Below, piece after piece: positions 33,745-45,565 of a stretch of 64,000 bases of DNA (positions are counted from its first letter, which is position 1; each line of letters opens with the position of its first letter). The position numbers and the translations under genes are program-made. This DNA comes from Phyto melanocephala (taxonomy: Eukaryota; Arthropoda; Insecta; Diptera; Rhinophoridae): NCBI GenBank assembly GCA_941918925.1, contig OW799233.1, forward strand, positions 114,387,833 to 114,451,832. The letters run 5' to 3'. The notes under the pieces were generated by a model. The model saw only the letters and a program-made list of their open reading frames with translations, was not told where the DNA came from and ran no database searches.

Positions 33745-34453
33745 AAACAAGTAAGGGCGCTATATTCGGCCGTGCCGAATCTTATATACGCTTCACAACG
33801 TGTAGTCATGCAATAACAGTAGTTTGTATCACCATTCATCCCATATGAAATACGTACATACATATAAAAAACATACATATATAAAAACATCCTATTGTAA
33901 AATTATAAATTTACGAATGTATGTTAAAAAAAAATATAAAAAAAATTAAAAAAAAATAATAAATATATAAATAATATCATAAATATAAAAATAAAAAATA
34001 AAAAAAAAATTTTTAAAAAAAATATAAAAAAATTTTTTTTTGGCTCAGCTGGGATTTGATGCCACGTTTTCTCTAACCAGTATACACGTTTGTATGTATG
34101 TATGTTGTTGTTGTAATGTTGTTTTTGTGAAAAAAAATCGAGGTGGTCGTGGGTTTTTGCTCATATCTCAGTTGTTTATGTACCGATGTTTCTGATTTTC
34201 AATACCGATCTACTCCCGAATATTTCTGATATTTTAATACCTCACCCGGGTCCAAGCGATGTCGGGGGGCTTCAAAAAGTTGATTTCAACATACACACGG
34301 ACATACGGACAGACTGACATAGCTTAATCGACTCCCCTATTCATAAGCTTTCAGAAAATATATACTTTATGGGATCGCAAATGAAAATTGTAGAAATTTC
34401 ACACGGAATGACAAACCTATAAATACCCTTTTTCACTGTGTGAAGGGTATAAC
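33745..34453 (+). repeat. A-rich interspersed repeat family, copy 2 (full length)
   Basis: Starts CAAGTAAGGGCGCTATATTCGG with a TTCGGCCGTGCCGAA hairpin. It then has CATATGAAATACGTACATAC, a ~120-bp block of almost only A and T, TTTGGCTCAGCTGGGATTTGATGCC, CTCTAACCAGTATACACG, a GTCGTGGGTTTTTGCTCAT segment and GGACATACGGACAGACTGAC. It ends CACTGTGTGAAGGGTATAA. The inverse of the end (TTATACCCTTCACA) resembles TATACCCTTCACA near the start of other copies, giving weak inverted repeats. No coding. Class unknown. Confidence 0.65.
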
Positions 34454-34455
34454 AA

Positions 34456-35860
34456 CAACAACAAAATAATCGCAAAGATCGTGTACAACATACGCGCACG
34501 CAATCATTATTTGTCTTTATCAAACCGTGCAAAAATAAATTCATTAAAATGTATTTTTTTTTTTTTGTGATTTACATTATTTTGGGAGTTGCTTGGAACT
34601 CATTTGTAGTTATTTTGGTGGGCTTTACCACCATCACCACCATCATTCAAGTGGAAAAAAGTTGTTGGCTTTGCATTTCCTTAAAGTCATGTTCTCAGTT
34701 TATTTTTTTTTATTATTTTTTTTTGTCCATTGTATGAGTTGTGTGGCATAATTTAACAATTTTATTTATAAATGTATATTTACTATATATGTATGTATGT
34801 GCATAAGTACATATGTACATGCAATGTACAATACATATTTTTCTATTTGAACAAATTAATAAATATTCATTTGAATTTTTCTTTTTTAATTTTCTTTATG
34901 CTTTATTTTTTTACAATAATTTTTTAATCAAAAATTTATTTATTTATAGTCCGTGTAATTGAAAATTGCTTGTTATTGCTGTGTAAATTGTCTGCTGTCG
35001 TAAAGTATCAAAGAAAATGCAATAAAATTTTGTATAAATTTTAGTTGTCGTTGCAGTTTATATTTGACATTTATTGACAATTGTCATGCAAACATTGAAC
35101 AATACTGAGATATGTGGCCTTTAAAATTATTATAGCAAAAATACATTTACACTCATACGTATGTACTATACGTTTAGGTAATTATTATATAGAAAAAAAT
35201 TTATTAAATGAACTAAAGGCTGTTGTGAATAAAAATAACTGATTAAAATCTTTATAGATTTAGGGCTGTTTTCCAATACTACAAAATTAAATTAAATTGA
35301 CAAAAGTTATTTAAAGTAAAGAACTGATTGTTATTTCTAGAGTTAAGGAATTTTGTATTTACTGCCAGTCTTTTAAATAAGAATAACAGACTAATTAACG
35401 ACTATTTTAACAGATGTCTTAGTAAGATAAATTTAAGTAATAATAATAACAAAACTTATAATTAACTTTCGATAAATTTAATTTGATGCGAAGCACTATT
35501 TATTACAATATGATGAGGTTGTAAAAATTTCAAAAATTAAAAACCGATATTGCAAAAACAAAACTGTGTCGTCTTACTTTTTCTCTGTCCTCGTTTCTGT
35601 CTGGCTGTCTGTCTGTGCGTCTTCTATAACTCGAGTATATTGGAAACTAATGGATGGATTTTCATAAAATTTGATATGGAGGTAAATGGACAACAAGGTT
35701 AATATATAAGGTACCTTTTATCCAGCTATAATATTTCCTTTATAACATAAAATAAAAAGAAGGGAAATTAAATGGTACTAAAGGTATGATATAAAAAATA
35801 TATCGAGTGATTTATTGAGAGGTTTGATTATAGGTTTTTTTTTATCGGGTTTTTTGGCAG
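34456..35860. other. AT-rich stretch, no bounded element
   Basis: Contains (ACC)n-like CACCATCACCACCATCA at 34629-34645, several GTATGTATG runs near 34790, and a GTCTGGCTGTCTGTCTGTGCG phrase at 35599-35619 recalling fly repeats, but no defined unit. Confidence 0.45.
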
Positions 35861-36520
35861 ATCATCCATGACTTATAGCAAACTGTTATGTCATTTTTGT
35901 TTAGTATCGTTAGGCAAGTAATCATGGAAAGGCTTTCACCACAACAGTAACTCCATATTCTTCAGCTATTTTACGAAAAACCGCGTTCTATGAGACATTT
36001 TTTCTAGTGATTTTTCGTGAAATTTTGTTAATTTCTGTTTTAATGTATTTGTTAATACATACAATTGCCGTATTAAGACTGAAAAGAAACCCGGGGAGTG
36101 TCAAGAGTTACCATTATATCCATTAAAAACAATCGTATGGTATAGTTTATGGTGGAATATTACTTCGCATTTCTTCAAAACTGAGGCAAATAAGAACGTA
36201 ACCCCAAATGGTAACCGTCATCTCACCATGTTAACGGTCTATGTATCTCTGGAATTTATGGTCTCGGTGAGCTTTGGTTTTAATAAGACAGCATAATATC
36301 ACACTACTACTATTTTTTCTGGAGATATATAAAATCCGAGGTCTTCAGGAATAAGTCAATTACGATTGACGCTTTGGAAGCCAACATTACTCGTGGTATT
36401 CGAAAGATACCAGTCGCTAAGTTTAAACAAGTCATTTAAAATTGAACCTTTCAAATGGACTATATTAGACATTGGGGTGGCCAATATTTTTACCTGTTAA
36501 CATTTTAAAAAAGTAAATGG
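35861..36520 (+). pseudogene. Mariner-like transposase relic 6
   Basis: ATG at 35924 begins MERLSPQQ, preceded by the same leader (TCATTTTTGTTTAGTATCGT) as the relic at 16880, so both are one subfamily. Later pieces are GNRHLTMLTVYVS, LGELWF, KISQLRLTLWKPTLLV-like frames of VKSK..TIDALEANITRGI, and FKQVI near the end. Large deletions remove much of the DNA-binding part. Inactive. Confidence 0.6.
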
Positions 36521-36594
36521 CATAAACAAATCTTTCAACTGAATATAACAATTTTTGCTAACAAAGTATTGCGATAACCATGTTAAAATTTTCT

Positions 36595-37075
36595 AATCCT
36601 TTTGTTGACGAACGTATGGTTGGATTTTCACACATATATTATGTTATCAGTCAATAAAGCAATTAGTGTACTAAGATTCGTTAAGCGTTAGTCGACGGAA
36701 TTCTTAGACCCATATATAACTAAGCAGCTGTTTACAACGTTAGTTAGGCCTATTATGCTTGCATCATATGGCATCCACAATACCAAGAGCATATAAGCGC
36801 TATTGAATCTGTTCAAGTAAAGTTTTTACTTTTGTGTCTTCGAGCTTATGAAAGACGCGTGGCTCTTATAAGACTGCCAACTTTTACAAGCCGTAGACTA
36901 ATGGTAAATGCAATAATTGTTTTAAAATTACTAAATGGAAATATCATGAAAAAATCGGTATTTCTTGTTAGCCTACTAGAAATTATCATTTTGTCTGATT
37001 AAAAATTATGCAAATTTTGATCCTTTTCGTATAGTTTGTCAAAATTTAAACAATATATTTTTATTCAGCTCAGGG
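36595..37075 (+). pseudogene. Jockey-type LINE relic (post-catalytic RT region)
   Basis: Frames read MLSVNKAISVLRFVKR, STEFLDPYITKQLFTTLVRP, a degraded IESVQ...FLLFCLR region, LKLLNGNI, and FDPFRIVCQNLNNIFLFSSG at the end. This fits the thumb and C-terminal region of Jockey-like reverse transcriptases (FIKR...F.DP...K.L...LVRP). Several in-frame stops. It ends abruptly against an oppositely oriented LINE at about 37070. Confidence 0.7.
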
Positions 37076-37870
37076 TCCTCCGATTATATCAGAGTACCCT
37101 GTCTGCATTTCTGCCAAGAGGTCTTTCGAGCACCATATGTGCCTGTCTACATGTGGTCGCATCTATCCATCTTCTCAGGTTCATAGCTTCCACCCGTTAC
37201 AGTACCTTCGCCCCCACCATCCCATCCCCAAGAGCTACTCTAGGTTCCGGTCCGCAGAATGCAACATCAGCTTCCCTTTTTGCAACTCTGTCCGCCGCCT
37301 CATTCCCATCTATGCCAACATGTCCCTTAAAACACCGACTCATTCACAGAGGCACACCTATTAAGCTTCCGAACACATTCGAGCACCAGTTTCGAGTCCA
37401 CATCCGTACGCTGCACGCATTTAACCGCAGACTGGTTTTTAAGTGCTATGATAATTCTCCTCCCATGCACTCGGTCTTCCAGCAAGTAGTCCAACGCGGG
37501 CAACAATCCAAGCATTTCTGCTTGACATGCGGTCCAGTCTTAGGGAACAGGAGAGGTTCAACTCAATTGAATGGATCCCGGCTCCAGACCTTCCATCTAT
37601 AAGGAAACCATCAGTAAATATACTGATGTCACTATCCATACACTCACTGTGCATAAATCCATCCGCAATGAGCGTGTGATGAAGCCTCTCGACCACTTTC
37701 ACCCGTTTCATGCGCTCTATCGGCATCTGAGTCTCCCCAACCTTGTTACGTATAAGCTCCGGAATACTACTATGTCCCAAATTACATCCAAAGGGATACC
37801 ATGTCCCATCACTTTTCATCCGCAATGCCGTTCTCCTTATAAACAAGTCCAAAGGCAACAATCTTAGCAT
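37060..37870 (-). pseudogene. I/LOA/R1-type LINE relic (RT end and RNase H)
   Basis: From 37870 down, one minus frame of 143 codons gives LPLDLFIRRTALRM, GHSSI, PIERMKRV, SIFTDGFLIDGRSGAGIHSIELNLS (RNase H first-Asp block). Then in another frame RRIIIALKNQSAVKC and SKLVLECVRKLNRC, and then GIDGNEAADRVAKREADV (GNE.AD RNase H block), DATTCRQA and RRTLS. This is the tail of an RNase H-bearing LINE. Two or more frameshifts and a stop make it inactive. GC content is visibly higher than the surroundings. The plus-strand frame 37036-37602 is its shadow. Confidence 0.8.
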
Positions 37871-38080
37871 TGCCTAGCACGCTTAGGGTATAAGTAATAA
37901 ATATTTTGACAACAGCGGCAAAGCATTATATAAATAAAGTGATGACTTATAGATTTTCACTGATTTTAAAATATTAAAGCAACGCATGGCAGAGTAATCC
38001 AACCGAATTTTCGCCCTTAAAAGAACCGAAAGACTTCTGTAAGTCCATAACATTAATGGCTTATTTAGGTTATTCAAATC

Positions 38081-38192
38081 AAGTACTTACTTATGTCTAT
38101 AAAAGTAAGTACTTATTTAAGTTCCTATTTATAAGCGATGGCAATAAGTACTTATACGGGTCCCTTTTTGTAAGCGAACATGGTAAGTACTT
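38081..38192. repeat. AAGTACTT palindromes in ~39-bp tandem units
   Basis: AAGTACTT occurs at 38081, 38107, 38146 and 38185. The last three are spaced exactly 39 bp, with the intervening text (CCTATTTATAAGCGATGGCAAT / CCTTTTTGTAAGCGAACATGGT) alike. The outer copies are mutually inverted in context (TCAAGTACTTAC ... GTAAGTACTTGA). Could be a MITE remnant or minisatellite. Confidence 0.55.
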
Positions 38193-39400
38193 GATCCAAT
38201 GACATAGCCCTGGTAAAATAATGGGTTTAGATACCAAATTGTAAGTAGTGAAGATCTTTTTTTAGTACATTCAACTCATTATTTTGTAATAACAGTCTTT
38301 GCTGGGCATGTTTTTAATAAATTTTTTTCTCTAAATTTACTTGACTTTAATTTCCTGAAATTTTCATGTATGTGCCTAGAGACACATGCTGGAATGATTT
38401 GTAATATTTTTTTGTCGGTATGATAAGGGATAAATAAAGTTATACATGTTTCAGTATAAAGGAGTTATTGCTTAGTAATTACAGCTGTAAACAATATAAA
38501 AAGTAAAAAAGTACTATACATAATTGCTGGTTCGGCACAACTGAATATAGTGCTCTTAACTGCTATATTTTTCTTAAGATAAATGTTTCTTAGGGCAAAA
38601 TATTGGGTCTTCTCAAGATAAATAAATTGGATTACATTTTAAGATCCGATCACAAATACCGGAGACAAAACAAAAACTAAGACATGACGATCCCTAGTTT
38701 GACAAATTTACTCTTTGTATTCACGTATCACTTATGGAGAGCCATGTAATACATATCGTAGAGCACAAATGTGAACATTGTATATTATATAGATACATAT
38801 GTGTTAAAAAACTATGTTTTAACATTTCGATATACTTGAACGAAGGGCTGAGGAAAATAACCTCTTGTTACATGCAATATTTAATTTATTTTATAACCTT
38901 GAACTAAAGTTGTAGCCAATATCTTTCTTTAAAAAAATGTTTAACAAAAAATTCAAAAATTATAATACTTAATTACATAAATTTTACCTTTTGTATGTGA
39001 AATAATTAACAGGGAAAAAACCCTCTCAAAAAAATTTACATTTCGTATTAAATGGTTCTTTAATGCAGTTTGGCTTCGTTGTCTTAATGAAGTCTTAATA
39101 TCTCAATTAATAAATCTACTTTGAATTTGCAATGCAAATTATTTGATAAAAATAATTGCTGCTGCTACCGCTCCTTAAATACACCTAAAGAATTTAGTTT
39201 TATTATTTACTACTTTTTTTTAAATATACACAAGCATTCACAAAAAAATATCTATTGCAATGGATAGCAACAGCAGGAATATCTACTTGCAACACAATAA
39301 TGTCTCTTCGCATACCTTATTTTAAACAGTGGCAAAAATGCATATGAATGTTGCAAATGTAATTTACATACAACATGTGTATAAGCGAGTACGAATTGTT
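38193..39400. other. AT-rich stretch, nothing recognised
   Basis: No supported gene, RNA or repeat boundary. Confidence 0.5.
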
Positions 39401-39404
39401 AATA

Positions 39405-40120
39405 AAAACAAGTAACAGCGCTATATTCGGCCGTGTCGAATCTGATATACCCTTCAGAACGTATAGTCATGCAATAACAGTAGTTTGTATCACCATTCAT
39501 CCCATATGAAATACGTACATACATATAAAAAACATACATATATAAAAACATCCCATTGTAAAATTAAAAATTAACGTATGTATGTTAAAAGAAAAAATAA
39601 AAAAAAAATATTAAAAAAAAAATTTAAAAAAAAATAAAAAAAATTAAAAAAAAAAATTTTAAAAAAAATTTTTAACAAAAATAATTAAAATATATATAAT
39701 AAATAAAAAAAAAAAATTATAAAAATAAATTTAAAAAAATATATAAAAAAATTTTTTTTTTGGCTCAGCTGGGATTCGATGCCACGTTTTCTCTAACCAG
39801 TATACACGTTTGTATGTATGTATGTATGTTGTTGTTGTAATGTTGTTTTTGTGAAAAAAAAAATTGAGGTGGTCGTGGGTTTTTGCTCATATCTCAGTTG
39901 TTTATGTACCGGGTCCAAGCGATGTCGGGGGGCTTCAAAAAGTTTCAACATACACACGGACAGACGGTCAGACGGACAGACTGACAGAGCTTAATCGACT
40001 CCCCTATTCATAAGCTTTCAGAAAATATATACTTTATGGGGTCGGAAATCAAAATTGTAGAAATTTCACACGGAATGACAAACCTATATATACCCTTTTT
40101 CACTGTGTGAAGGGTATAAA
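39405..40120 (+). repeat. A-rich interspersed repeat family, copy 3
   Basis: Same family as 33745-34453 and closely similar at both ends: CAAGTAACAGCGCTATATTCGGCC and CACTGTGTGAAGGGTATAA. The A/T block (about 39590-39760) is longer than in copy 2, and a short part after GTTTATGTACCG is deleted. GTATGTATGTATG varies in repeat number. Confidence 0.65.
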
Positions 40121-41145
40121 AAAAGGAAAATAATAAAACATATGAAAAGCATCAACTAAATAAAAGCAATTATATTTTGAATTGAAATTTAAAGAAACCC
40201 CTTTAGTTTTTAGTTTATAAAATAATTGTGTAGTTGTTTTAGGTTTTTTTCTTCTTTTGTTTTTTTGCATTTAGAAAAAGCACTGAAGCTGAACATTTCT
40301 AAAACAACTACGAGCACAAATTCAAAATACTGAATGACATTTTAAGTATTCGTACATTTGGTTTTGAATTTATTTCACAATAAAATACTTTTGCGAAATA
40401 TTAAACGATTGAAAAAACAAAAGGTTCAGTTACAATTTAGACAGATATACGCTACAATAGAATGTAAGTACATGAAATGCTAACAAGAAGCAGATATGAC
40501 AACAAACAGTTTAAGTCCTTATAAAGCTATATCTTTTTTAAATTTAAATATTTAAAAAATTCCTAAAAACTGGTCAGGTAAATATCAAATCTAAGTTTTT
40601 ATATTTTGTCTGATTTAATTTCTACCTCTGGCTTAAGACATCATCTCATCGCTTGCCACAAAAATGTTATTTTAATTACTCGTTTCTAAAACCATTTTTG
40701 TATTTTTATTCACATGTTTGTGTATTGATTAACTCCTTTACAATAAATTATGCTTATTTCAATTAAACGCTTTAAAATCCAACTGAAAAAAAGCTTAGGT
40801 CACAAAAGGGTTAATGTAAATTCTATTAATGTACTGCTTCTGTGAAGTCGCTTTTGTCGGGCTAAAACAAGAGGATGTTGCCAACATTCTTTTGATTATT
40901 TGTTCTCGTTGTTAGTTTTGTTGCAATTACATTTGTTATTGTTGGTTTTCATAGATAATTTAGCAAACGAAAAATAATTACATCTAAACTACTGTGTCAC
41001 ATACAATAATCTACAACAAAATAGTACAAATTGTTTTGTCAAAGTTAAACATAAAAAGAAATCAAGTAAAGCTGCAAATAAACTGGGAACTTAAAATAGG
41101 GATTTCCATACGACAAAAATAAATAAATTTTAATAATTTAAAAAA
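40121..41145. other. AT-rich stretch, nothing recognised
   Basis: No supported feature; no frame of useful length. Confidence 0.5.
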
Positions 41146-41265
41146 TTATAATTTCTGTATTTCGTTCATTAGGTTCTTGATAACTGACTGGTTTTCCTTA
41201 AAGATACAATTCGAAAGTTCGTTAGCAAGCTGCTTCATCCGTTTAATGCAATTCATAATTTCCAT
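41146..41265 (-). CDS. Short coding-like fragment, possibly LINE ORF1
   Basis: ATG (41265-41263) to stop (41148-41146), 39 codons, preceded by an in-frame stop. The peptide starts MEIMNCIKRMKQLANELSNC and is amphipathic and helix-prone. Its style (I..IKRMK.L...L.......IKNLM.EI) recalls the helical part of ORF1 in R1/LOA-type LINEs. A nearby RNase H-like scrap at 41335-41405 on the same strand would be in the wrong order for a single LINE. Weak evidence. Confidence 0.3.
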   Translation of the reverse strand: MEIMNCIKRMKQLANELSNCIFKENQSVIKNLMNEIQKL

Positions 41266-41334
41266 ATTTTAAAGTCTGGAAAACAATTTAGTGATCTGGT
41301 AGATGGAAGCATTTACCCCTGTTTTGGTTTTTAG

Positions 41335-41405
41335 AGGAAACCAATTTCAATTCGGTCACCAATCTTCCATCCGTCTGTATATGAATCGGTGTCTTGGATG
41401 TTTTT
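41335..41405 (-). pseudogene. LINE RNase H first-Asp block
   Basis: The minus strand reads IQDTDSYTDGWKIGDRIEIG, matching the opening strand of LINE RNase H domains (.YTDGSK...R.GAG). No neighbouring RNase H motifs could be followed, so this is a small relic. Confidence 0.45.
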
Positions 41406-41749
41406 TACCCTGATCACTTTACCCTGTTCACTTTCATATTTCATAGAGATTTTATCACATTTTACATCTATGATATTTCACATCGGTAAGATTCATCAAT
41501 CTAAAAAAAATATAAAATATATTCAATAGCCATTGTTGATGTGGTTCTCATGGCATTGTATATACTAATGCAGCACTGCTATTAGATCTTTCAAAGCGGT
41601 TAAATATTACCCTCTTCTTATCAAGGCATACATAACGATCAAAAATCACTATGACATGTACAATATAAATTTTCTTTTTACAAATTAATTAAAATTGTTT
41701 TAATTAAATATAAACAACTTAAGCTTTACACTTTTTCAGCTCAATATCA

Positions 41750-42970
41750 GATATATGTGACACAGGAATTTTCGCTGAATTGGGTCACATATGTATGTGT
41801 CTGATGTTCTGTGAAATAATTGTGGTACAACCATAATAAACGATCTTAATTATTAGTCTCAACGTCAAGTTTTTTGCCCAACTTAATTTGACATTTCTTT
41901 GTTTAAGTGTTTGGCAAATTTAACCATGGAAAGGTACACAAATGAGCAGCGCGTTAAGATTGTTAAAGACTTATACAAAAATGGGCGTTCAGATCAAAAG
42001 TGCATTTCGAGCAGTTTATAAAGAAAATCATCTTCAGCGATTAGGCACACTATAATCTATATGCGATGGGCATATTAGACGCAAAAACTTTACAGTGGAT
42101 ACTATGCCGAACTTGGAATAACTGGGGAACTCGAAATGGAGATCCATAAGGAATGGCATTGAGGGGACTGGGTTCTTGGACTAGTCCATTACTTATAGAA
42201 AATTATGATTATGGTTTTTGTTTGGGAATTCCGTTTTCCATATGAAGCGCACAACATGCCAACTGGGCATAAGTGTATACCTGTCATGAGTTTGGGCTTT
42301 TAGTGCCCCTCCTTTTCAACCTAACCTTGGCACACTTTCAAATCAGTGATTGTCGAAAGGCCTATCTATTCATTAGGAGTGACTATTTGGTGCAGTTTAT
42401 GGGCTAGCGGTGTTATCGATCTTACTTCTTCGGAATTGAGGTCCGCCAAGTAGTTACCATAAATGTTTTTTACTATCGCGAGATTATTACCGGTTTTTTG
42501 AGGTCAGAAACTGAGGATATAGGTCTGGACGATATGTGGTTCCAACCGGACGGTGCCACACAGTCAACAAAATAATGGCTCTTTTGTGCGAGAAATTCAG
42601 TGGCCACGTTATCCCATGTTGTGGCGAGGTTAATTGGCCAACACATGTGATCATGTGATTTGATTTCGTTCTTTCTTTGAGGCTATTTAAAAGAAAAAGT
42701 GTTCTTCGATAAGCTAAGGACAATTCAAGAGAATGAAATAATTCGGCACATTAATGACAACGAACCTCAATTATGTCTGTGTCATTGAAAATATAAACCA
42801 TTGGACAGAAGTATGCAGTTAAAGCAAGCATTTGGCCGATATTTTGTTTCACACATAATTGTCTTAGATCCTTCAATCATAATACAAACTATTAAGATAA
42901 TTCGCCGAAAACCTTTTGTTTTATTGACAATTAACATCTAGCGATTTTGTAGAACCACCCTGTATAATTT
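41750..42970 (+). pseudogene. Mariner-like transposase relic 7, interrupted by a SINE
   Basis: ATG at 41925 starts MERYTNEQRVKIVKDLYKNG (mariner N-terminus). After the SINE at 42175-42330 the frames give VVTINVFYYREIITGFLRSE, IGLDDMWFQPDGAT (second catalytic region, WFQ.DGAT), SVATLSHVV/ARLIGQHM, GYLKEKVFFDKLRTIQENEI, IRHINDNEPQLCLCH and QAFGRYFV. This is nearly the whole mariner C-terminal half. The helix-turn-helix and first catalytic Asp region are missing and frames shift at least four times. A possible right terminal repeat is TAGAACCACCCTGTAT near 42950. Confidence 0.75.
42175..42330 (+). mobile_element. SINE (type 2 tail) inside a mariner relic
   Basis: TGGACTAGTCC at ~42177 is a scrap of the tRNA head. 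It is followed by ATATGAAGCGCACAACATGCC, AACTGGGCATAAGTGTATACC and GAGTTTGGGCTTTTAGTGCC, ending TTTTCAACCTAACC. This matches the tail of the SINE at 14531-14733 closely. Most of the head including the B box is missing. It separates the two parts of the mariner. Confidence 0.7.
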
Positions 42971-44462
42971 CTCAAAATTTTGTAGGAAGTAATTTTTTCT
43001 ATTTACCGTAATTGTCTTATTTAAAACATAAATTGAGTGATCCTTGACTTTGAAAACGAATGTTTTTATTCCGTTTCTTATATGGAATGACCCATATCTG
43101 TAACGAATATAGGGAAAATCATTTTTTCACAACAGAATGGAAATGTTTTTATATTTTTTGTCTATAACACACCTCTTAACAATACCCTGCTTAGTCACCA
43201 AGCTATTAGTACACTGCAAAAAAAAGTTCCAACAAATAAGTAATTGTAGCGTGTAAGAGTGTTTTACAAAAAGTAAAAATCTAATGCAATATTTGATTAT
43301 TTGCATAGACATTTATATAATTTAAAGTTTTTAATGAGTGGCTCGTTTTATTTAAATAAAATTTAAGTGATTCGTTTTTTAAATAAAATCACTTCTATGT
43401 TGAATTTACGTAGCTAATAGTTTAAGTGTATTTCTAATATGATGAAATTCATACATAAATACCTCACCATGTAGTATAAGTATGGTATCTCGTTCTCAAT
43501 GATACTTGTACAATTTGTGTGCTATTTTCTATCATTCTAGTCTTTCCCATTTTTTTTAACTTTTTTTTTTCTAAAACTCTTTGCTACAAACGACTATTTG
43601 GGGTATAATTAACGCTTGGTTGCATTTATGTTTTACACTTTTTCTCTTTCCTAAATGATGCAAAACACGCATATGAGTTGTGAGTATGTATCTGTGTTTG
43701 TCAAGTCTAAAATGAAAATCTGTAAATGTTGGGTTTTCTGAATTCAGAAAGTTTTGAATAATATGATACTTAACATTATTAAGAAGTTGTCATTCTCGTA
43801 TGTCAAACTGACAAAGTAAATATAAACATTAAATTGTTATTGTTGATGTTGCTGTTGCTGTCGTGTGTAGCTGGTGTTAATGTTGTTACTATTTAGAAGT
43901 TGCTGGTTGTAGTATCTTCAATGTTACGTACGTGTTTTATCGCTTTGAATCTAGTGAATATTATTTATTTAGCCACATAAGGAGTTGTATGATTTTTGTA
44001 ATGGTTCTGTTAAGTTGTGAGCTGTGAACACGAATGCCTGAGAAAATTTAACTTAAATGTTTTTACATAAATACAAGTTTTGGAAGTGAAGTTTAAAAAT
44101 TAAATTTTTAGGTCAAATTTATTTTTTAATGCTACAACGGTTTGCATATTTTTTAAAGTATTGTTTTTAAGTTTGTTGCGTAATATTTATGTAGTGTGTA
44201 TTCAAATTATGTTTAATTGTTTTAAATGAAAAAAGTTAATGTGCAGGGTTGCAATTGTCATGTCAACAAAAATGCCTCAAACCTTATAAATGTGCAAATA
44301 TTAAGATTATTTTTGGTCATATTTTTGTTAAACCTTGCTTTCCAAACATTTTAGCCAAAATAACAAAAAAAATTAATAAAAAATAACAAAAACTTTCACT
44401 TGCAAAACTCCCACTACAGAACGAAATACCAATAATGTATTGTTACTTGTTTATCTTAACAA
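42971..44462. other. AT-rich stretch, nothing recognised
   Basis: No supported gene or element; a TGTTGATGTTGCTGTTGCTG run near 43840 is low-complexity. Confidence 0.5.
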
Positions 44463-44925
44463 CTAGCCAAACCCGGCACGCGTTGCTACGCCCCTTAATG
44501 AATCAAAATGCATTGTGAATTTTTATTGAATATCAAGTGCAGAAACCTAAAAATTATAATTTTTTTATGGGCGTGGCCCTGCCCACTTTTCTAATAACGA
44601 AATTGTAAAGTCATAACAGCTCAATATGTGTGCAAAGTTTCAGAAAAATCGGTCCAGTGCAAGTACCTTAAAATTATAACTTTTTTTTATGGGCGTAGCC
44701 CTGCCCACTTTATTAATCACGAAATTATAAAGTCATGACAGCCCAATATGTGTGCAAAGTTTCAGTAAAATCCGTCCATTGCAAGTACCTCAAAATAATA
44801 CCTATTTTTTATGGGCATGGCACTGCCCAACAACTTACCAAAGTTTGAGCCCAATCGGTTTTACAGTTTCGGAGTCTATAGCTAACACACACACACACAC
44901 AGAGTTTCACTTTTATATATATAGA
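44463..44925 (-). mobile_element. Non-autonomous Helitron (copy D, internally deleted)
   Basis: Same family as copies A and B: minus-strand start TCTATATATATAAAAGTG at 44925 and end GGTTTGGCTAG at 44463. Two full core units remain, and the third is fused directly to the 5' part (GGCACTGCCCAACAACTTACC), so several units are missing. It abuts copy E with no base between. Confidence 0.75.
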
Positions 44926-45522
44926 CTAGAAAAGCCCGGCGCGCGTTGCGCGTTACGAAACTGTATAGTTATGACAACTCAATATGTGTGCAAAGTTTCA
45001 GAAAAATCGGTCCAGTGCAAGTACCTCAAAATGATACCTTTTTTTTAATGAGCGTGGCACTGCCCACTTTTTTTAATGACGAAAGTCTAAAGTCATGACA
45101 GCTCAGTATGTCTGCAAAGTTTCAGAAAATTCGGTCCAGTGCAAGTAGCTAAAACTGATAACTAATTTTTTATGGGCGTGGCCCCGCCCACTTTTTATAC
45201 TACGAAATTATAAAGTCATGACCGCTCAATATGTGTGCAAAGTTTCAGAAAATCGGTCCAGTGCAAGTACCTCAAAATTAAAACTTTTTTAGGGGCGTGG
45301 CCCCGCCCACTTTTCTTATCACGAAATTATTTAGTGATGACAGCTCAATACGTGTGCAAGGTTTCAGAAAAATCGGTCAAGTGCAAGTAGCTAAAACTGA
45401 TAACTAATTTTTATGGGCGTGACCCCGCCCACTTTTTTTCACCCATAAACACTCCCTGGTATGTGTACAATAACTGGCCAAAGTTTGAGTCCGATCGGTT
45501 TTACAGTTTCGGAGTCTATAGC

Positions 45523-45565
<43 letters not shown>

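Noticed and set aside
37036..37602. 188-codon plus frame
   Set aside because: It is antisense to the LINE RNase H relic, whose motifs lie on the minus strand.
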